Below are positions 1 to 8,930 of a stretch of 64,000 nucleotides of DNA, one piece after another. The notes beneath the pieces are model-generated. The model saw only the letters and a program-made list of their open reading frames with translations. It had not been told where the DNA came from and searched no databases. The translations under genes were made by a program, and so were the position numbers. Source of the stretch: Bacteroidota bacterium (lineage in GTDB: Bacteria > Bacteroidota > Bacteroidia > SXHM01). Each line of letters starts with the position of its first letter. Position 1 is the stretch's first letter. Location: assembly GCA_947479755.1 (NCBI GenBank), contig CANKAM010000007.1, positions 58,057-122,056 of the forward strand, written 5' to 3'.

Positions 1-1
1 A

Positions 2-520
2 ACCGTTGGAATAATAGGCTACGGAAACATGGGAACTGCTTTTGCGCGGAGGCTGCAGAGTTTCAGTGTAATGGTATTAGCTTATGATAAGTACAAAGAA
101 AATTTTGGCGATGATTTTATTATTGAAGCCAACATGGATGCCATTTTTGAAGAGGCAGAAGTTGTCAGCCTGCATGTTCCGCTGACAGAAGAAACACAGT
201 ACTTAGTGAACGATGAATTTTTAAGTCGTTTTAAAAATCCGATTTACCTCATCAATACTTCACGCGGGAAAGTGGTGAATACAGAAGATTTAGTGAAGCA
301 CATAAAATCAGGAAAAGTGTTAGGAGCTTGTCTGGATGTTCTGGAGTATGAAACCTCATCACTTGAAAAATTAGAACCAAAAGATTTACCACCTGCGCTT
401 AAATATCTTTACGAAAGCGATAAGGTAATTCTCTCGCCACACATTGCCGGCTGGACATTTGAAAGCAATCAACGCATTTCATTGGTATTGGCAGAAAAAA
501 TTGCGAAAATCTTAAAATAG
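2..520 (+). CDS. D-isomer-specific 2-hydroxyacid dehydrogenase, C-terminal part (5' truncated by window edge)
   Basis: Frame is open from base 2 (TVGIIGYGNMGTAFARRL, Rossmann motif); NTSRGKVVNTEDL and LSPHIAGWT motifs typical of the family. Confidence 0.9.
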   Translation, partial: TVGIIGYGNMGTAFARRLQSFSVMVLAYDKYKENFGDDFIIEANMDAIFEEAEVVSLHVPLTEETQYLVNDEFLSRFKNPIYLINTSRGKVVNTEDLVKHIKSGKVLGACLDVLEYETSSLEKLEPKDLPPALKYLYESDKVILSPHIAGWTFESNQRISLVLAEKIAKILK

Positions 521-589
521 GTTTCTTCACAAATATTTAATGCAAGGCTGAAATAGGTTTAAATACCTTTGGCAAAATTTTTTCTGAAA

Positions 590-1669
590 ATGGACAAACT
601 TCTCTTCACACCCGGACCTTTAACCACTGGCAAAACCGTTAAAGAAGCTATGCTTCACGATTACGGCTCGCGCGATTCCAAATTTGTAAACATGGTGAAA
701 GAGGTGAGGGCAAAGTTGTTGACTCTTGCCGGAGTCTCACAAGAAAAAGGATATGAGACAGTTATTATCCAGGGCTCAGGCACGTTTGGAATCGAAGCAA
801 CTATTTCCTCCTCTGTTCCCCGCGATGGACATTTGTTGATTGTTATAAATGGCGCGTATGGTCACCGCATGGCAAAGATTTGCAGTGTGCATGGTATAAA
901 ACATACTTCACTTGTTTTTGCAGAAAATGAAATTCCGACTATTGAGAAAACAGAAGCTGCATTGAAAAATGACAGCAGTATAACACATATCGCAATCGTT
1001 CACAGCGAAACAACCACGGGAATATTTAACCCTATTAAAGAGTTTGGCGCACTTGCTGCAAAATATAACAAGACTTATATTGTTGATGCCATGAGCAGTT
1101 TTGGTGCTGTTCCTGTTAATGTTGCTGACTTCAATATTGATTTTCTGGTTTCATCTTCCAATAAATGTATTGAAGGAGTTCCGGGGTTTTCTTTCATTAT
1201 TGCTAAACGCGAGAAGCTGATGCAATGCAAAGGACAGGCGAGAAGTCTTGTTCTGGATGTTTTTGCCCAATGGGAAGGTTTGGAAAATGATGGGCAATTC
1301 CGTTTTACACCACCTACTCATAGCATTGCTGCATTTCACAAAGCACTGGAAGAATTAGAAAAAGAAGGTGGTGTTTCTGCACGTGCCGCCCGCTACAAAG
1401 AAAATTACCATACCCTTATTGCAGGAATGCGCAAACTGGGTTTCAAAGAATACCTTGAGCCCGAAAAACAAGGTTATATCATCACCTCATTCCTCTATCC
1501 TGAGGGCAATTTCAACTTCAAAGAGTTCTATAACTCATTAAATGATAGAGGTTTTGTTATTTATCCCGGCAAGCTAACTCAGGCAGATGCATTCCGAATT
1601 GGGAATATTGGTCAGCTGTACAAAAAAGATGTGGAGGCTTTATTACAAGCGATAGAATCGCTCTTATAA
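590..1669 (+). CDS. phnW: 2-aminoethylphosphonate--pyruvate transaminase-like class V aminotransferase
   Basis: LLFTPGPLTTGKTVKEAMLHDYGSRD, GSGTFGIEA, VDAMSSFGA, SSSNKCIEGVPGFSF; ATG at 590 preferred over TTG at 569. Confidence 0.88.
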   Translation: MDKLLFTPGPLTTGKTVKEAMLHDYGSRDSKFVNMVKEVRAKLLTLAGVSQEKGYETVIIQGSGTFGIEATISSSVPRDGHLLIVINGAYGHRMAKICSVHGIKHTSLVFAENEIPTIEKTEAALKNDSSITHIAIVHSETTTGIFNPIKEFGALAAKYNKTYIVDAMSSFGAVPVNVADFNIDFLVSSSNKCIEGVPGFSFIIAKREKLMQCKGQARSLVLDVFAQWEGLENDGQFRFTPPTHSIAAFHKALEELEKEGGVSARAARYKENYHTLIAGMRKLGFKEYLEPEKQGYIITSFLYPEGNFNFKEFYNSLNDRGFVIYPGKLTQADAFRIGNIGQLYKKDVEALLQAIESLL

Positions 1670-1810
1670 TTATTAAGTCTTATTGTCGTTTATACCCGAT
1701 TCTCGTCATTTAAACGATTAACACCCTAATTGTTAGCAAATTTTAACACCCCCCTTGAACTTTCGGGCAGGATTATTGTTAATGTTACAACATCATTTAA
1801 AAAGTACATT

Positions 1811-1957
1811 ATGACCAAGCCGAAAAGAAAAATTAGCAAAACGCCACAAAAGAGGATTAAAGTGCAGTTGGATTACAAAACCATCATCACTATTAACAGA
1901 ATGGAATCCCTGAAACTTTGGCTCGAAAGATACCCGGAAGCAAAGGTTCTTGCATAA
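1811..1957 (+). CDS. Small basic hypothetical protein (~48 aa)
   Basis: ATG-initiated open frame MTKPKRKISKTPQKRIKVQLDYKTIITINRMESLKLWLERYPEAKVLA. Confidence 0.45.
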   Translation: MTKPKRKISKTPQKRIKVQLDYKTIITINRMESLKLWLERYPEAKVLA

Positions 1958-2099
1958 GAACCAAAAATTTATCTGACAGGAAAGCTATTTTGTCATGTTT
2001 GACATGCTTCCTAATCTATTATCAGTTCTTGATATAGATTTCTATCAAAGAAGACTATTAATATTGGCTTTTAACTCTAAAAGCTAATTATTTTATATT

Positions 2100-2981
2100 T
2101 TATCGCTTAATAATCAATTTGCCCGTAGAAATCTGAATTTCTCTTCTATCAGAAACTCTGTAAATATATGTTCCATTGGTAAGATGAGCGATATTTACAT
2201 CTTGCTTATTTTCACTAACCTGAAATAATCCGACTTTTCTTCCTGTAACATCAAACAATTCAAGATTTGCATCTGTTTTTAAATTTATAATATGCAATGT
2301 GTTTTGAGCAGGGTTGGGTCCAATACCAACCTTTAATGTTGTTGAGTGATTTTGAATTCCTGTATTATCAAAAGCAAAAGCTAAATCGTCTATAAATAAG
2401 GTGGATCCCACAATTCCATGGTCGCCTGCACATGAAATTAAAACAATAACTGCGGTGTCGGGAGTTGCACCTGAAACATATTCAATAGAATCCACAAATT
2501 GTTGGTAGCTGGTAGTATTCTGGATAAACTCAATACGTGTATGCCCTACAACATCACGTGATGTCCCGTTCCATTTACTCAATGTTACTTCTACAGAGCC
2601 GGTATCCCCATTAACAGGGTTATAAATATACCAGCCTGTCATGGAAACAGGGCGTTGATCATACGCTATTCCTCCGCTGATACTTCCATCTGTGTTAATA
2701 ACTCCGGTTGCACATATTCCGGGGACAATAAAAGTGGAAATTGTTTTTGTTACTAGTCTAATTGCACTTGAACCACTATGAATTTCACCTGCTGTAGTGG
2801 TTTTTATTGCCGTTCCTCCGGGTAATACAGATGCTATTAATGAATTAATAGTGCCCCAACCATTGGGGTCGTCATAGCCTGGTCCGGCTGTCCAATCTTC
2901 AAAACCAGGATTAGGTATAGATTGTGATTTTGTATCAATTGAAAAAAAGGCTAATAAAATTATTGGTATTAATTTTTTCAT
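2100..2981 (-). CDS. T9SS type A sorting domain protein, PCMD-like N-terminal domain
   Basis: Signal peptide; GFEDW...GWGTIN...GWYIYNPVNGD; C-terminal PNPAQNTLHI...GTYIYRV...LIIKR; paralogue of 10517..11404. Confidence 0.8.
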   Translation of the reverse strand: MKKLIPIILLAFFSIDTKSQSIPNPGFEDWTAGPGYDDPNGWGTINSLIASVLPGGTAIKTTTAGEIHSGSSAIRLVTKTISTFIVPGICATGVINTDGSISGGIAYDQRPVSMTGWYIYNPVNGDTGSVEVTLSKWNGTSRDVVGHTRIEFIQNTTSYQQFVDSIEYVSGATPDTAVIVLISCAGDHGIVGSTLFIDDLAFAFDNTGIQNHSTTLKVGIGPNPAQNTLHIINLKTDANLELFDVTGRKVGLFQVSENKQDVNIAHLTNGTYIYRVSDRREIQISTGKLIIKR

Positions 2982-3017
2982 ATTTTTTTTGTTTGGTATT
3001 AAAATTAAAGGGATGTT

Positions 3018-4655
3018 TTATTTTATAACTATTCGCTGAACAGATTGATAATTCCCGGCTGAGATTGCGACCAAGTAGATCCCTGCTGCATATTTCTCAG
3101 GGAATTCAATTTCATCTAAATAATTTCCGGCAGGTTTATTTTTTTGAGTCATCAGCAGTGATTTTTCGCCCAAAACGTTAATGAGTTCAACTTTAAGATC
3201 TGAAGTAGTTGGTAAAATATAATTCATCGAAATCATATCTGATGCAGGATTTGGAAAGACAGTTACTTTAAGAGGATTACTATCAGGATTATCAATACCC
3301 GATAACAAGTCTCCATAAATATATTGAAAGCCCATTACCATCATTTCCTCTTCAGAAGTTAACCCCCAATAAATGGTATCAGAGGTGTAATTTCTATATC
3401 GGGCGCGGTGTATCCAACCTAAACGGGGGTCAACCTGTAGAAAATTATCATAAAATCTAAATGTAGCATCCACACCAAAACGGTGATAACCTACATTAAA
3501 GTCCTGCTCATAGCTGTACCAGCTTTCATATTCCTGTGTACCCATTGTTCCGTCAGGATTACGAAGAAAGATATCATAGTCGGTTCCGTATTTGTGCGTG
3601 TGTCCATATAGTTGCCATACTTTCCAGTATTTGGTTTCATTTACATCGTTTGCTACCTCAACAAACTCATGTTCTATATTATCCGGAGGAATGGCAATAC
3701 TAAAAACCGGATAATTTCTGATAAGCATAAAATCTGAAGCAGTGCCAATGGGTTGCGTGTAAATGTTCATATAAAGATCGCAAGCCATAACGGTGTCAGG
3801 GTTTGGGTTGCGTATATGAAGGTTGAGATCAAGAACAGAGTTTTGCGCCCAAAAATAGGCAGTTCCTGTAGGCAAATCATATTCCCACATATTGGGTCCT
3901 GTTCCTATTCCATCCGTAACATCAGCATGTGAACTCAGTGCTTCTGGTCTTAATCCTTCAGCATAGTTATTCTCACCACCGGGAGAAAATTTATAAATTA
4001 CGAAGTGATGTGTGTTTGATGGGAGCAGAGTAACAACTTTTGGTATTTCAATATTGCTTGATAAACGTGGGTCATGTTTAATATAATAATAATCTTCAGT
4101 GGCCGGGGGCACTAAGATTTTTCCGATATAAATCTGGAAGCCTTCTCCGCTTGCGGGTGGAGTTGGATTTGGATAAGAATCATCTTTCCCGGCTCCGCTG
4201 TAATACAAATCTATTACATCAGTATCCACAACTGTTCCGGTTTGAGGTGCACCTCGCAAAATCCATTGGCGCATCAGTTCAATTTCTTCCTTCGCTAATG
4301 AAGTAAGACCGCTGGGCATATTATTTCCTTCTGTTCCCGCCAGAGTCATGTGAATATTATTTTCATTTAAACCATGTACAATTTTGCGTAAAAGAAAACT
4401 ACGGTCAACATATCCGGGTGTTATTAGTTTGTCACCTTTTGCAGCAGCAGTGGGATTAACCGGAGTTGCATTTACCAAAGCTGAATACAGTGCAGATTCA
4501 GAAAGAGTAACATTGAACGTTGGTGTAACTCCACTATGACAGCTTGCGCCTGCACAGTTGGTTTGAAGGAGTTGATGAATCTGTGTAAATGTGCTTTGTG
4601 ACTTTACATTGATGGAAAGAAGCGCGAAGAAAATAACGGGTAAAATATTTTTCAT
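3018..4655 (-). CDS. Secreted cytochrome c-like + PHM-like (type II copper monooxygenase-fold) protein with T9SS sorting domain
   Basis: NCAGASCHSG (CX4CH), distal NNMPSG; HHFVIY, LDLNLHI, YGHTHKYGTDY copper-site-like His motifs; PNPASDMISMNY CTD. Confidence 0.72.
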   Translation of the reverse strand: MKNILPVIFFALLSINVKSQSTFTQIHQLLQTNCAGASCHSGVTPTFNVTLSESALYSALVNATPVNPTAAAKGDKLITPGYVDRSFLLRKIVHGLNENNIHMTLAGTEGNNMPSGLTSLAKEEIELMRQWILRGAPQTGTVVDTDVIDLYYSGAGKDDSYPNPTPPASGEGFQIYIGKILVPPATEDYYYIKHDPRLSSNIEIPKVVTLLPSNTHHFVIYKFSPGGENNYAEGLRPEALSSHADVTDGIGTGPNMWEYDLPTGTAYFWAQNSVLDLNLHIRNPNPDTVMACDLYMNIYTQPIGTASDFMLIRNYPVFSIAIPPDNIEHEFVEVANDVNETKYWKVWQLYGHTHKYGTDYDIFLRNPDGTMGTQEYESWYSYEQDFNVGYHRFGVDATFRFYDNFLQVDPRLGWIHRARYRNYTSDTIYWGLTSEEEMMVMGFQYIYGDLLSGIDNPDSNPLKVTVFPNPASDMISMNYILPTTSDLKVELINVLGEKSLLMTQKNKPAGNYLDEIEFPEKYAAGIYLVAISAGNYQSVQRIVIK

Positions 4656-4689
4656 AAAAATATTGGTTTAGGGTAAAGTTTTAAGTTCG

Positions 4690-6345
4690 TTATTCAAAAA
4701 TAATTTTTGCGGTTTGATTTCCTGAATTAGTTGAAATGGTCATGGAATAAAATCCCGGAGTAAGACCTAATGCGCTTTGACTTAGCTGCAGTTTTTGTTT
4801 GCCTTCGGTTATTGAAATGTTTTTAGAATAAACTTCTCTGCCCATCATATCCAAAAGAAGAATCGTGCCTTCTGAAGAATTGTCGCAGTTGAATGAAAGG
4901 TTAATAATATCTCGTGAAGGGTTGGGATAAACATTAAAATAATTAAAAACACTTTCTTCTTCTTTAACACCGATGGTTACAGGTTCTGTGGTGTATTGAA
5001 TATATGAAACAAACATTTCATCGGTAGTTCTCAGTCCGAAATAAACCGGATCCGGGCCGGGGTTATTATACATGGTTTCATGTATTAAACCATCAGAAAA
5101 ATCAACTTCCAGCATGGGGTCAAATGTGCGGAAAGGTGGATGCGCCCAGTCGTAATACCCTTGGTTAAAAGTATAGTCAGTATTATAATGCCCGTCATAA
5201 ATAAGGTCACCTTTAGTGCCGTCTGAGTTGCGCATCCAGATATTGTATTCTTTACCTAATTGGTGTGTGTGAGCCATTATTGACCAGATATACCAAGTAT
5301 AAGCCGAGTCGGCATTAAAATGATTTATAGTATAGATTGAATCGAGTCCGGTTCCCGGAATAACAAGGTTTGTTGGATCATCTCCACCATAATAGATTGG
5401 ACCGGCAATCATTTCGGTTTGGGCTGTGCCAATGGGTTGTGTATAAACATTTGAATATACTTCGGCAGGAAGGATTGAATCTTGATTGTAATTTGGAATG
5501 TGGTAATTCAAGTCAATAACAGAATTTGCTTCCCAACTAAATGCTGTACCCTCAGGAAGAAGAAGGTCTTGACTGTTGGGCCATTGACCTAAAATGTTAC
5601 TGGTGTAATAAACGCCTGCTGCATCAAGAACGGTGTTCACCGGTCTTAATCCGGGAAGAAAATTTGAATCTTGTTGGGGGTAATATTTATAAAGTGCGGT
5701 GTGATGTGAGTATTCATTAATTTCGGTATTGATACGATATACCTCTTTTGCCGCAGGCATCTTAGTGGCATATTTATAGAAAACCTCTTTTTCTGTTGCG
5801 GGAGCTAAAAAGAAGGGCCCATAATGAACCTGAAAACCTTCTGATGGGTCAGGTGGGGTAAGACGAGGAATTCTTGGCATTCCAGGTCCGCTGTAATAAT
5901 CAGCCAATACCTGGATGTCAATATAATGATTAGTATCACCAGCTCCCCAAAGAATCCACTGGCGGATAAGTTCAATGTCTTTGTTGGCCATTGCTGGTTG
6001 TCCGCTGGGCATTGGATTTCCCATTTGATTGGTCAGATGATTAACACCCACATCTATAGCATTTGCCACCTTTTTGAAAAGAAAACTGCGCTCGGGATAA
6101 CCGGGGTCAACTAATTTATAACCGGCTGTATTTGCTGCCGGGTTTACAGGGGTAATATTTATCAGGTTTTGATAAACTGATGAAGTGGAACCTGACAGGT
6201 TTAATTGTGCAGATGGGCTTCCACCACTATGGCAGCCTGTTGTACATTTTGTTTGAAATAGAGTATGAACTTGCTCAAAAGTTGATTGCGCAAAAAGGTA
6301 ACTTGATAAACTAATTAGCTGAATTGAAAGCAGAAATTTTTTCAT
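4690..6345 (-). CDS. Secreted cytochrome c-like + PHM-like copper protein with T9SS sorting domain (paralogue of 3018..4655)
   Basis: KCTTGCHSGG (CX3CH), GNPMPSG; HHTALY, IDLNYHI, AHTHQLGKEY; PNPSRDIINLSF CTD; MKKFLLSIQ signal-peptide start at 6345. Confidence 0.72.
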   Translation of the reverse strand: MKKFLLSIQLISLSSYLFAQSTFEQVHTLFQTKCTTGCHSGGSPSAQLNLSGSTSSVYQNLINITPVNPAANTAGYKLVDPGYPERSFLFKKVANAIDVGVNHLTNQMGNPMPSGQPAMANKDIELIRQWILWGAGDTNHYIDIQVLADYYSGPGMPRIPRLTPPDPSEGFQVHYGPFFLAPATEKEVFYKYATKMPAAKEVYRINTEINEYSHHTALYKYYPQQDSNFLPGLRPVNTVLDAAGVYYTSNILGQWPNSQDLLLPEGTAFSWEANSVIDLNYHIPNYNQDSILPAEVYSNVYTQPIGTAQTEMIAGPIYYGGDDPTNLVIPGTGLDSIYTINHFNADSAYTWYIWSIMAHTHQLGKEYNIWMRNSDGTKGDLIYDGHYNTDYTFNQGYYDWAHPPFRTFDPMLEVDFSDGLIHETMYNNPGPDPVYFGLRTTDEMFVSYIQYTTEPVTIGVKEEESVFNYFNVYPNPSRDIINLSFNCDNSSEGTILLLDMMGREVYSKNISITEGKQKLQLSQSALGLTPGFYSMTISTNSGNQTAKIIFE

Positions 6346-6391
6346 TATTGAAATTAATTTTGTGTAAATATATTTTTTTCTATTGTATTTA

Positions 6392-7129
6392 TTATTTACC
6401 TGACACAATCATTCTTTTTGTAATGCGTGTCTTGCCGTTGGCTATGGTATAGAAATAAGTGCCCGGAGCAAGCTTTTCAGCACTGTAATTAATGGAGTTT
6501 ACTCCGCTTACTGCATTAATCTTACTGCTGTGCACGGCTCTGCCAAGCATATCAAACACATAAAAAGTAACAGTTTCCGATGTTGGGCTGTTGAACTTAA
6601 TGGTTGTAGTGCCGCTAAAGGGGTTTGGTATGTTTTGTATCACATCAAATTTGGAGGTGTTGAGTGTTTGAATACCCACATTACCAACATATAGTGTAAA
6701 TACATCAAGTGAGTAAGGAAGCTCAACCGTATCTAAATCTAATAGACCATAAACTATTACATCAAATAGTATGGGATAAACACCTACGGTATCATTTACT
6801 GTTCCGTTAATAATAAAGCATCCCTGTGTTCCACCGGGGTAGGTGCAGGTACCCAAAGTGCTGTTGCATTGGAAGGAAAGCCCTACGGGCATTCCGGTTA
6901 TGGAAGCCAGTTTAATACTGTCAATATGAACGGTAACAACAGAAATGGTGGTATCGGTTGGAACGGTTACGGTCATAGTCTGGTTATAGGTTTCACCGGG
7001 GTTTACAATACTGTCGGGCAGCATGGGGTAAACTAATCCTACAGCATTGGGGTCGGTTGTGCATACCTGGGTAAAGCCGGTTGCCGAAACTGCGATAATA
7101 AGTAAGAGTGCGAGGTAGATTTTTTTCAT
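6392..7129 (-). CDS. T9SS type A sorting domain protein
   Basis: Signal peptide; IQNIPNPFSGTTTIKFNSP...GTYFYTI...KRMIVSGK C-terminus. Confidence 0.8.
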   Translation of the reverse strand: MKKIYLALLLIIAVSATGFTQVCTTDPNAVGLVYPMLPDSIVNPGETYNQTMTVTVPTDTTISVVTVHIDSIKLASITGMPVGLSFQCNSTLGTCTYPGGTQGCFIINGTVNDTVGVYPILFDVIVYGLLDLDTVELPYSLDVFTLYVGNVGIQTLNTSKFDVIQNIPNPFSGTTTIKFNSPTSETVTFYVFDMLGRAVHSSKINAVSGVNSINYSAEKLAPGTYFYTIANGKTRITKRMIVSGK

Positions 7130-7162
7130 TTTGGGTTTGGTTGTTTATTATTGATTTGTTCT

Positions 7163-8836
7163 TTAAATTTTTACTGCGTTTATAAAAAAATTGGTTTGGT
7201 TACCTGAAATTTTTATGCGGTATGAACCCCGTGGTATGTTGAGTTGAAGCACGTTTAACTCAAACTGCTGTTTACCCGGCTTTGTAACAGTTATGTTTTC
7301 TTCAACCAATTTTTTACCCAACAGGTCAGTCATTTCCAATTGATATATCCCTGTTTCGGTTACGGTAAACTCTATTTGTGCTGTTTCTGCAAATGGATTA
7401 GGAAAAATGTGTGCATCATTCAGCGTGTTTTGCCCCTCATTTATTGCGGCTGGGTATTGCTTGAGTATTGTAAATTGATCCTGTATAACACCACCGGCAG
7501 TTAGGTAATGCGCATCAAGGCGGTCACCATCAATATCAATAAAAAGTGAACCTAAGCAGGTGTCGCACAGTTGCATGGTAAACATTGACGCTATTTCAAC
7601 CGGGTTATAGGCGCTGTTACTGCTGCTGTTACCTGCTATTGCATAAACAGTTCCTTTTCCGGCCTGCGGCCCTGTAAGATATTTAACGTATGCCTCGCCT
7701 AAAGCATCGTTTCCGCTGGTGCCGTTAACTAACATGTCTGAAGTAAACGAGGCATTTAGTCCATAATGTCCGTTAATCAAATGGCTGCGCTGGTAGCTGT
7801 GGTCGTGTCCGTTAAGCACCAAATCAACGCCATACTTTTCAAGTATTGGGTTAAAATGCCTGCGGCTGGATTTGCAAAAGGGCGACCAATCAGTAACAAA
7901 CTGTGCTGCACTGTAAGGCATCTGATGCCAAAAGGCTATTTTCCATTTTTTGGTAGTGGCTGCAAGATCGGCTTTCAGCCATGCTATCATGGGCGAAGTA
8001 AAACTGGTATCTGAATCGGTTACCCCTAGCCAATCAAAGGTAGAATCTTGTGAGCCAATCTCTGAATTGAGTGAAATGAAGTGGATATTACCGTAATCAA
8101 ATGAATAAAATATTTTGAGGTTAGAAGGCACACCACCTAATTCACCATGTGTTGGAGGGTCAATAATATCAAGATACGGACCTGTGTGAGTGGCAGGATC
8201 TAAGGTGCAAAAATCCGGCTCCCAGGGGCAAATGCTGTTGTAATCATGATTGCCTGAGGTAGAGGCAAAAGGCAACTTTGGAAACAGATGATGATACCCG
8301 TAGATACTGTCAAATACTTTTACGGTATATTCTGAATCGGTGCCATCGTAATAAGCATTATCGCCCAACCAAAGCCAAAGGTCGGCAGGTTTGGTAGCGG
8401 CAGCGTGTTCAATATAAGATTCGCGCACCAATGCTTGTCCGTCATTTCCATGTCCCATATCACCCATAGCCCAAAGCCTTACAGGGGTAGTGGTGTTGGT
8501 ATCGGGTGCGGTGGTAAAATAATAGTTAGAATTGGTTGCCCCCAACATTGCTGCGCTACTGCCTACGTTGTAAAAATATTTGGTGTGAGGCGCAAGCGCA
8601 GTAATTTTTACGCGATGCTCGGTAGTAACATTTGCACTGTCAATAATAAAATCGGTTGAGCCCAACGTTGAACCATAATAAACGCGGCTGTCGGTAGCCA
8701 CATCTGTGCGCCAGCGCAAAATCATGCTGGTTTGTCCGGGACTTTGCAGATAGGGTCCGCGGATGAGAGTTTGAGATTGCGCCTCAGAAATTACAGCTAA
8801 AAAAAGGAAAAATAAGATAATGTGTTTCAGTTTCAT
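7163..8836 (-). CDS. Purple acid phosphatase-like metallophosphoesterase with T9SS sorting domain
   Basis: N-terminal LIRGPYLQSPGQTSMILRWRT FN3-like domain; GDMGHG, GDNAYYDG, GNHDYN, FWHQMPYS, NGHDHSYQRS; IFPNPF CTD. Confidence 0.88.
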   Translation of the reverse strand: MKLKHIILFFLFLAVISEAQSQTLIRGPYLQSPGQTSMILRWRTDVATDSRVYYGSTLGSTDFIIDSANVTTEHRVKITALAPHTKYFYNVGSSAAMLGATNSNYYFTTAPDTNTTTPVRLWAMGDMGHGNDGQALVRESYIEHAAATKPADLWLWLGDNAYYDGTDSEYTVKVFDSIYGYHHLFPKLPFASTSGNHDYNSICPWEPDFCTLDPATHTGPYLDIIDPPTHGELGGVPSNLKIFYSFDYGNIHFISLNSEIGSQDSTFDWLGVTDSDTSFTSPMIAWLKADLAATTKKWKIAFWHQMPYSAAQFVTDWSPFCKSSRRHFNPILEKYGVDLVLNGHDHSYQRSHLINGHYGLNASFTSDMLVNGTSGNDALGEAYVKYLTGPQAGKGTVYAIAGNSSSNSAYNPVEIASMFTMQLCDTCLGSLFIDIDGDRLDAHYLTAGGVIQDQFTILKQYPAAINEGQNTLNDAHIFPNPFAETAQIEFTVTETGIYQLEMTDLLGKKLVEENITVTKPGKQQFELNVLQLNIPRGSYRIKISGNQTNFFINAVKI

Positions 8837-8930
8837 TGTGTCAAATCTGCCTCAATAAACCGGTAAGGCAAAAACTTTTTTGTTTAGTTTTGTACGAGTT
8901 GCTTAATCTTAATAAGAGTAAAAATACAAT

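Noticed and set aside
1980-2010. tgtcatgtttgacatg hairpin between the small basic ORF and 2100..2981
   Set aside because: Only a ~5-6-bp stem with no T-run; too weak to call a terminator or regulatory element.
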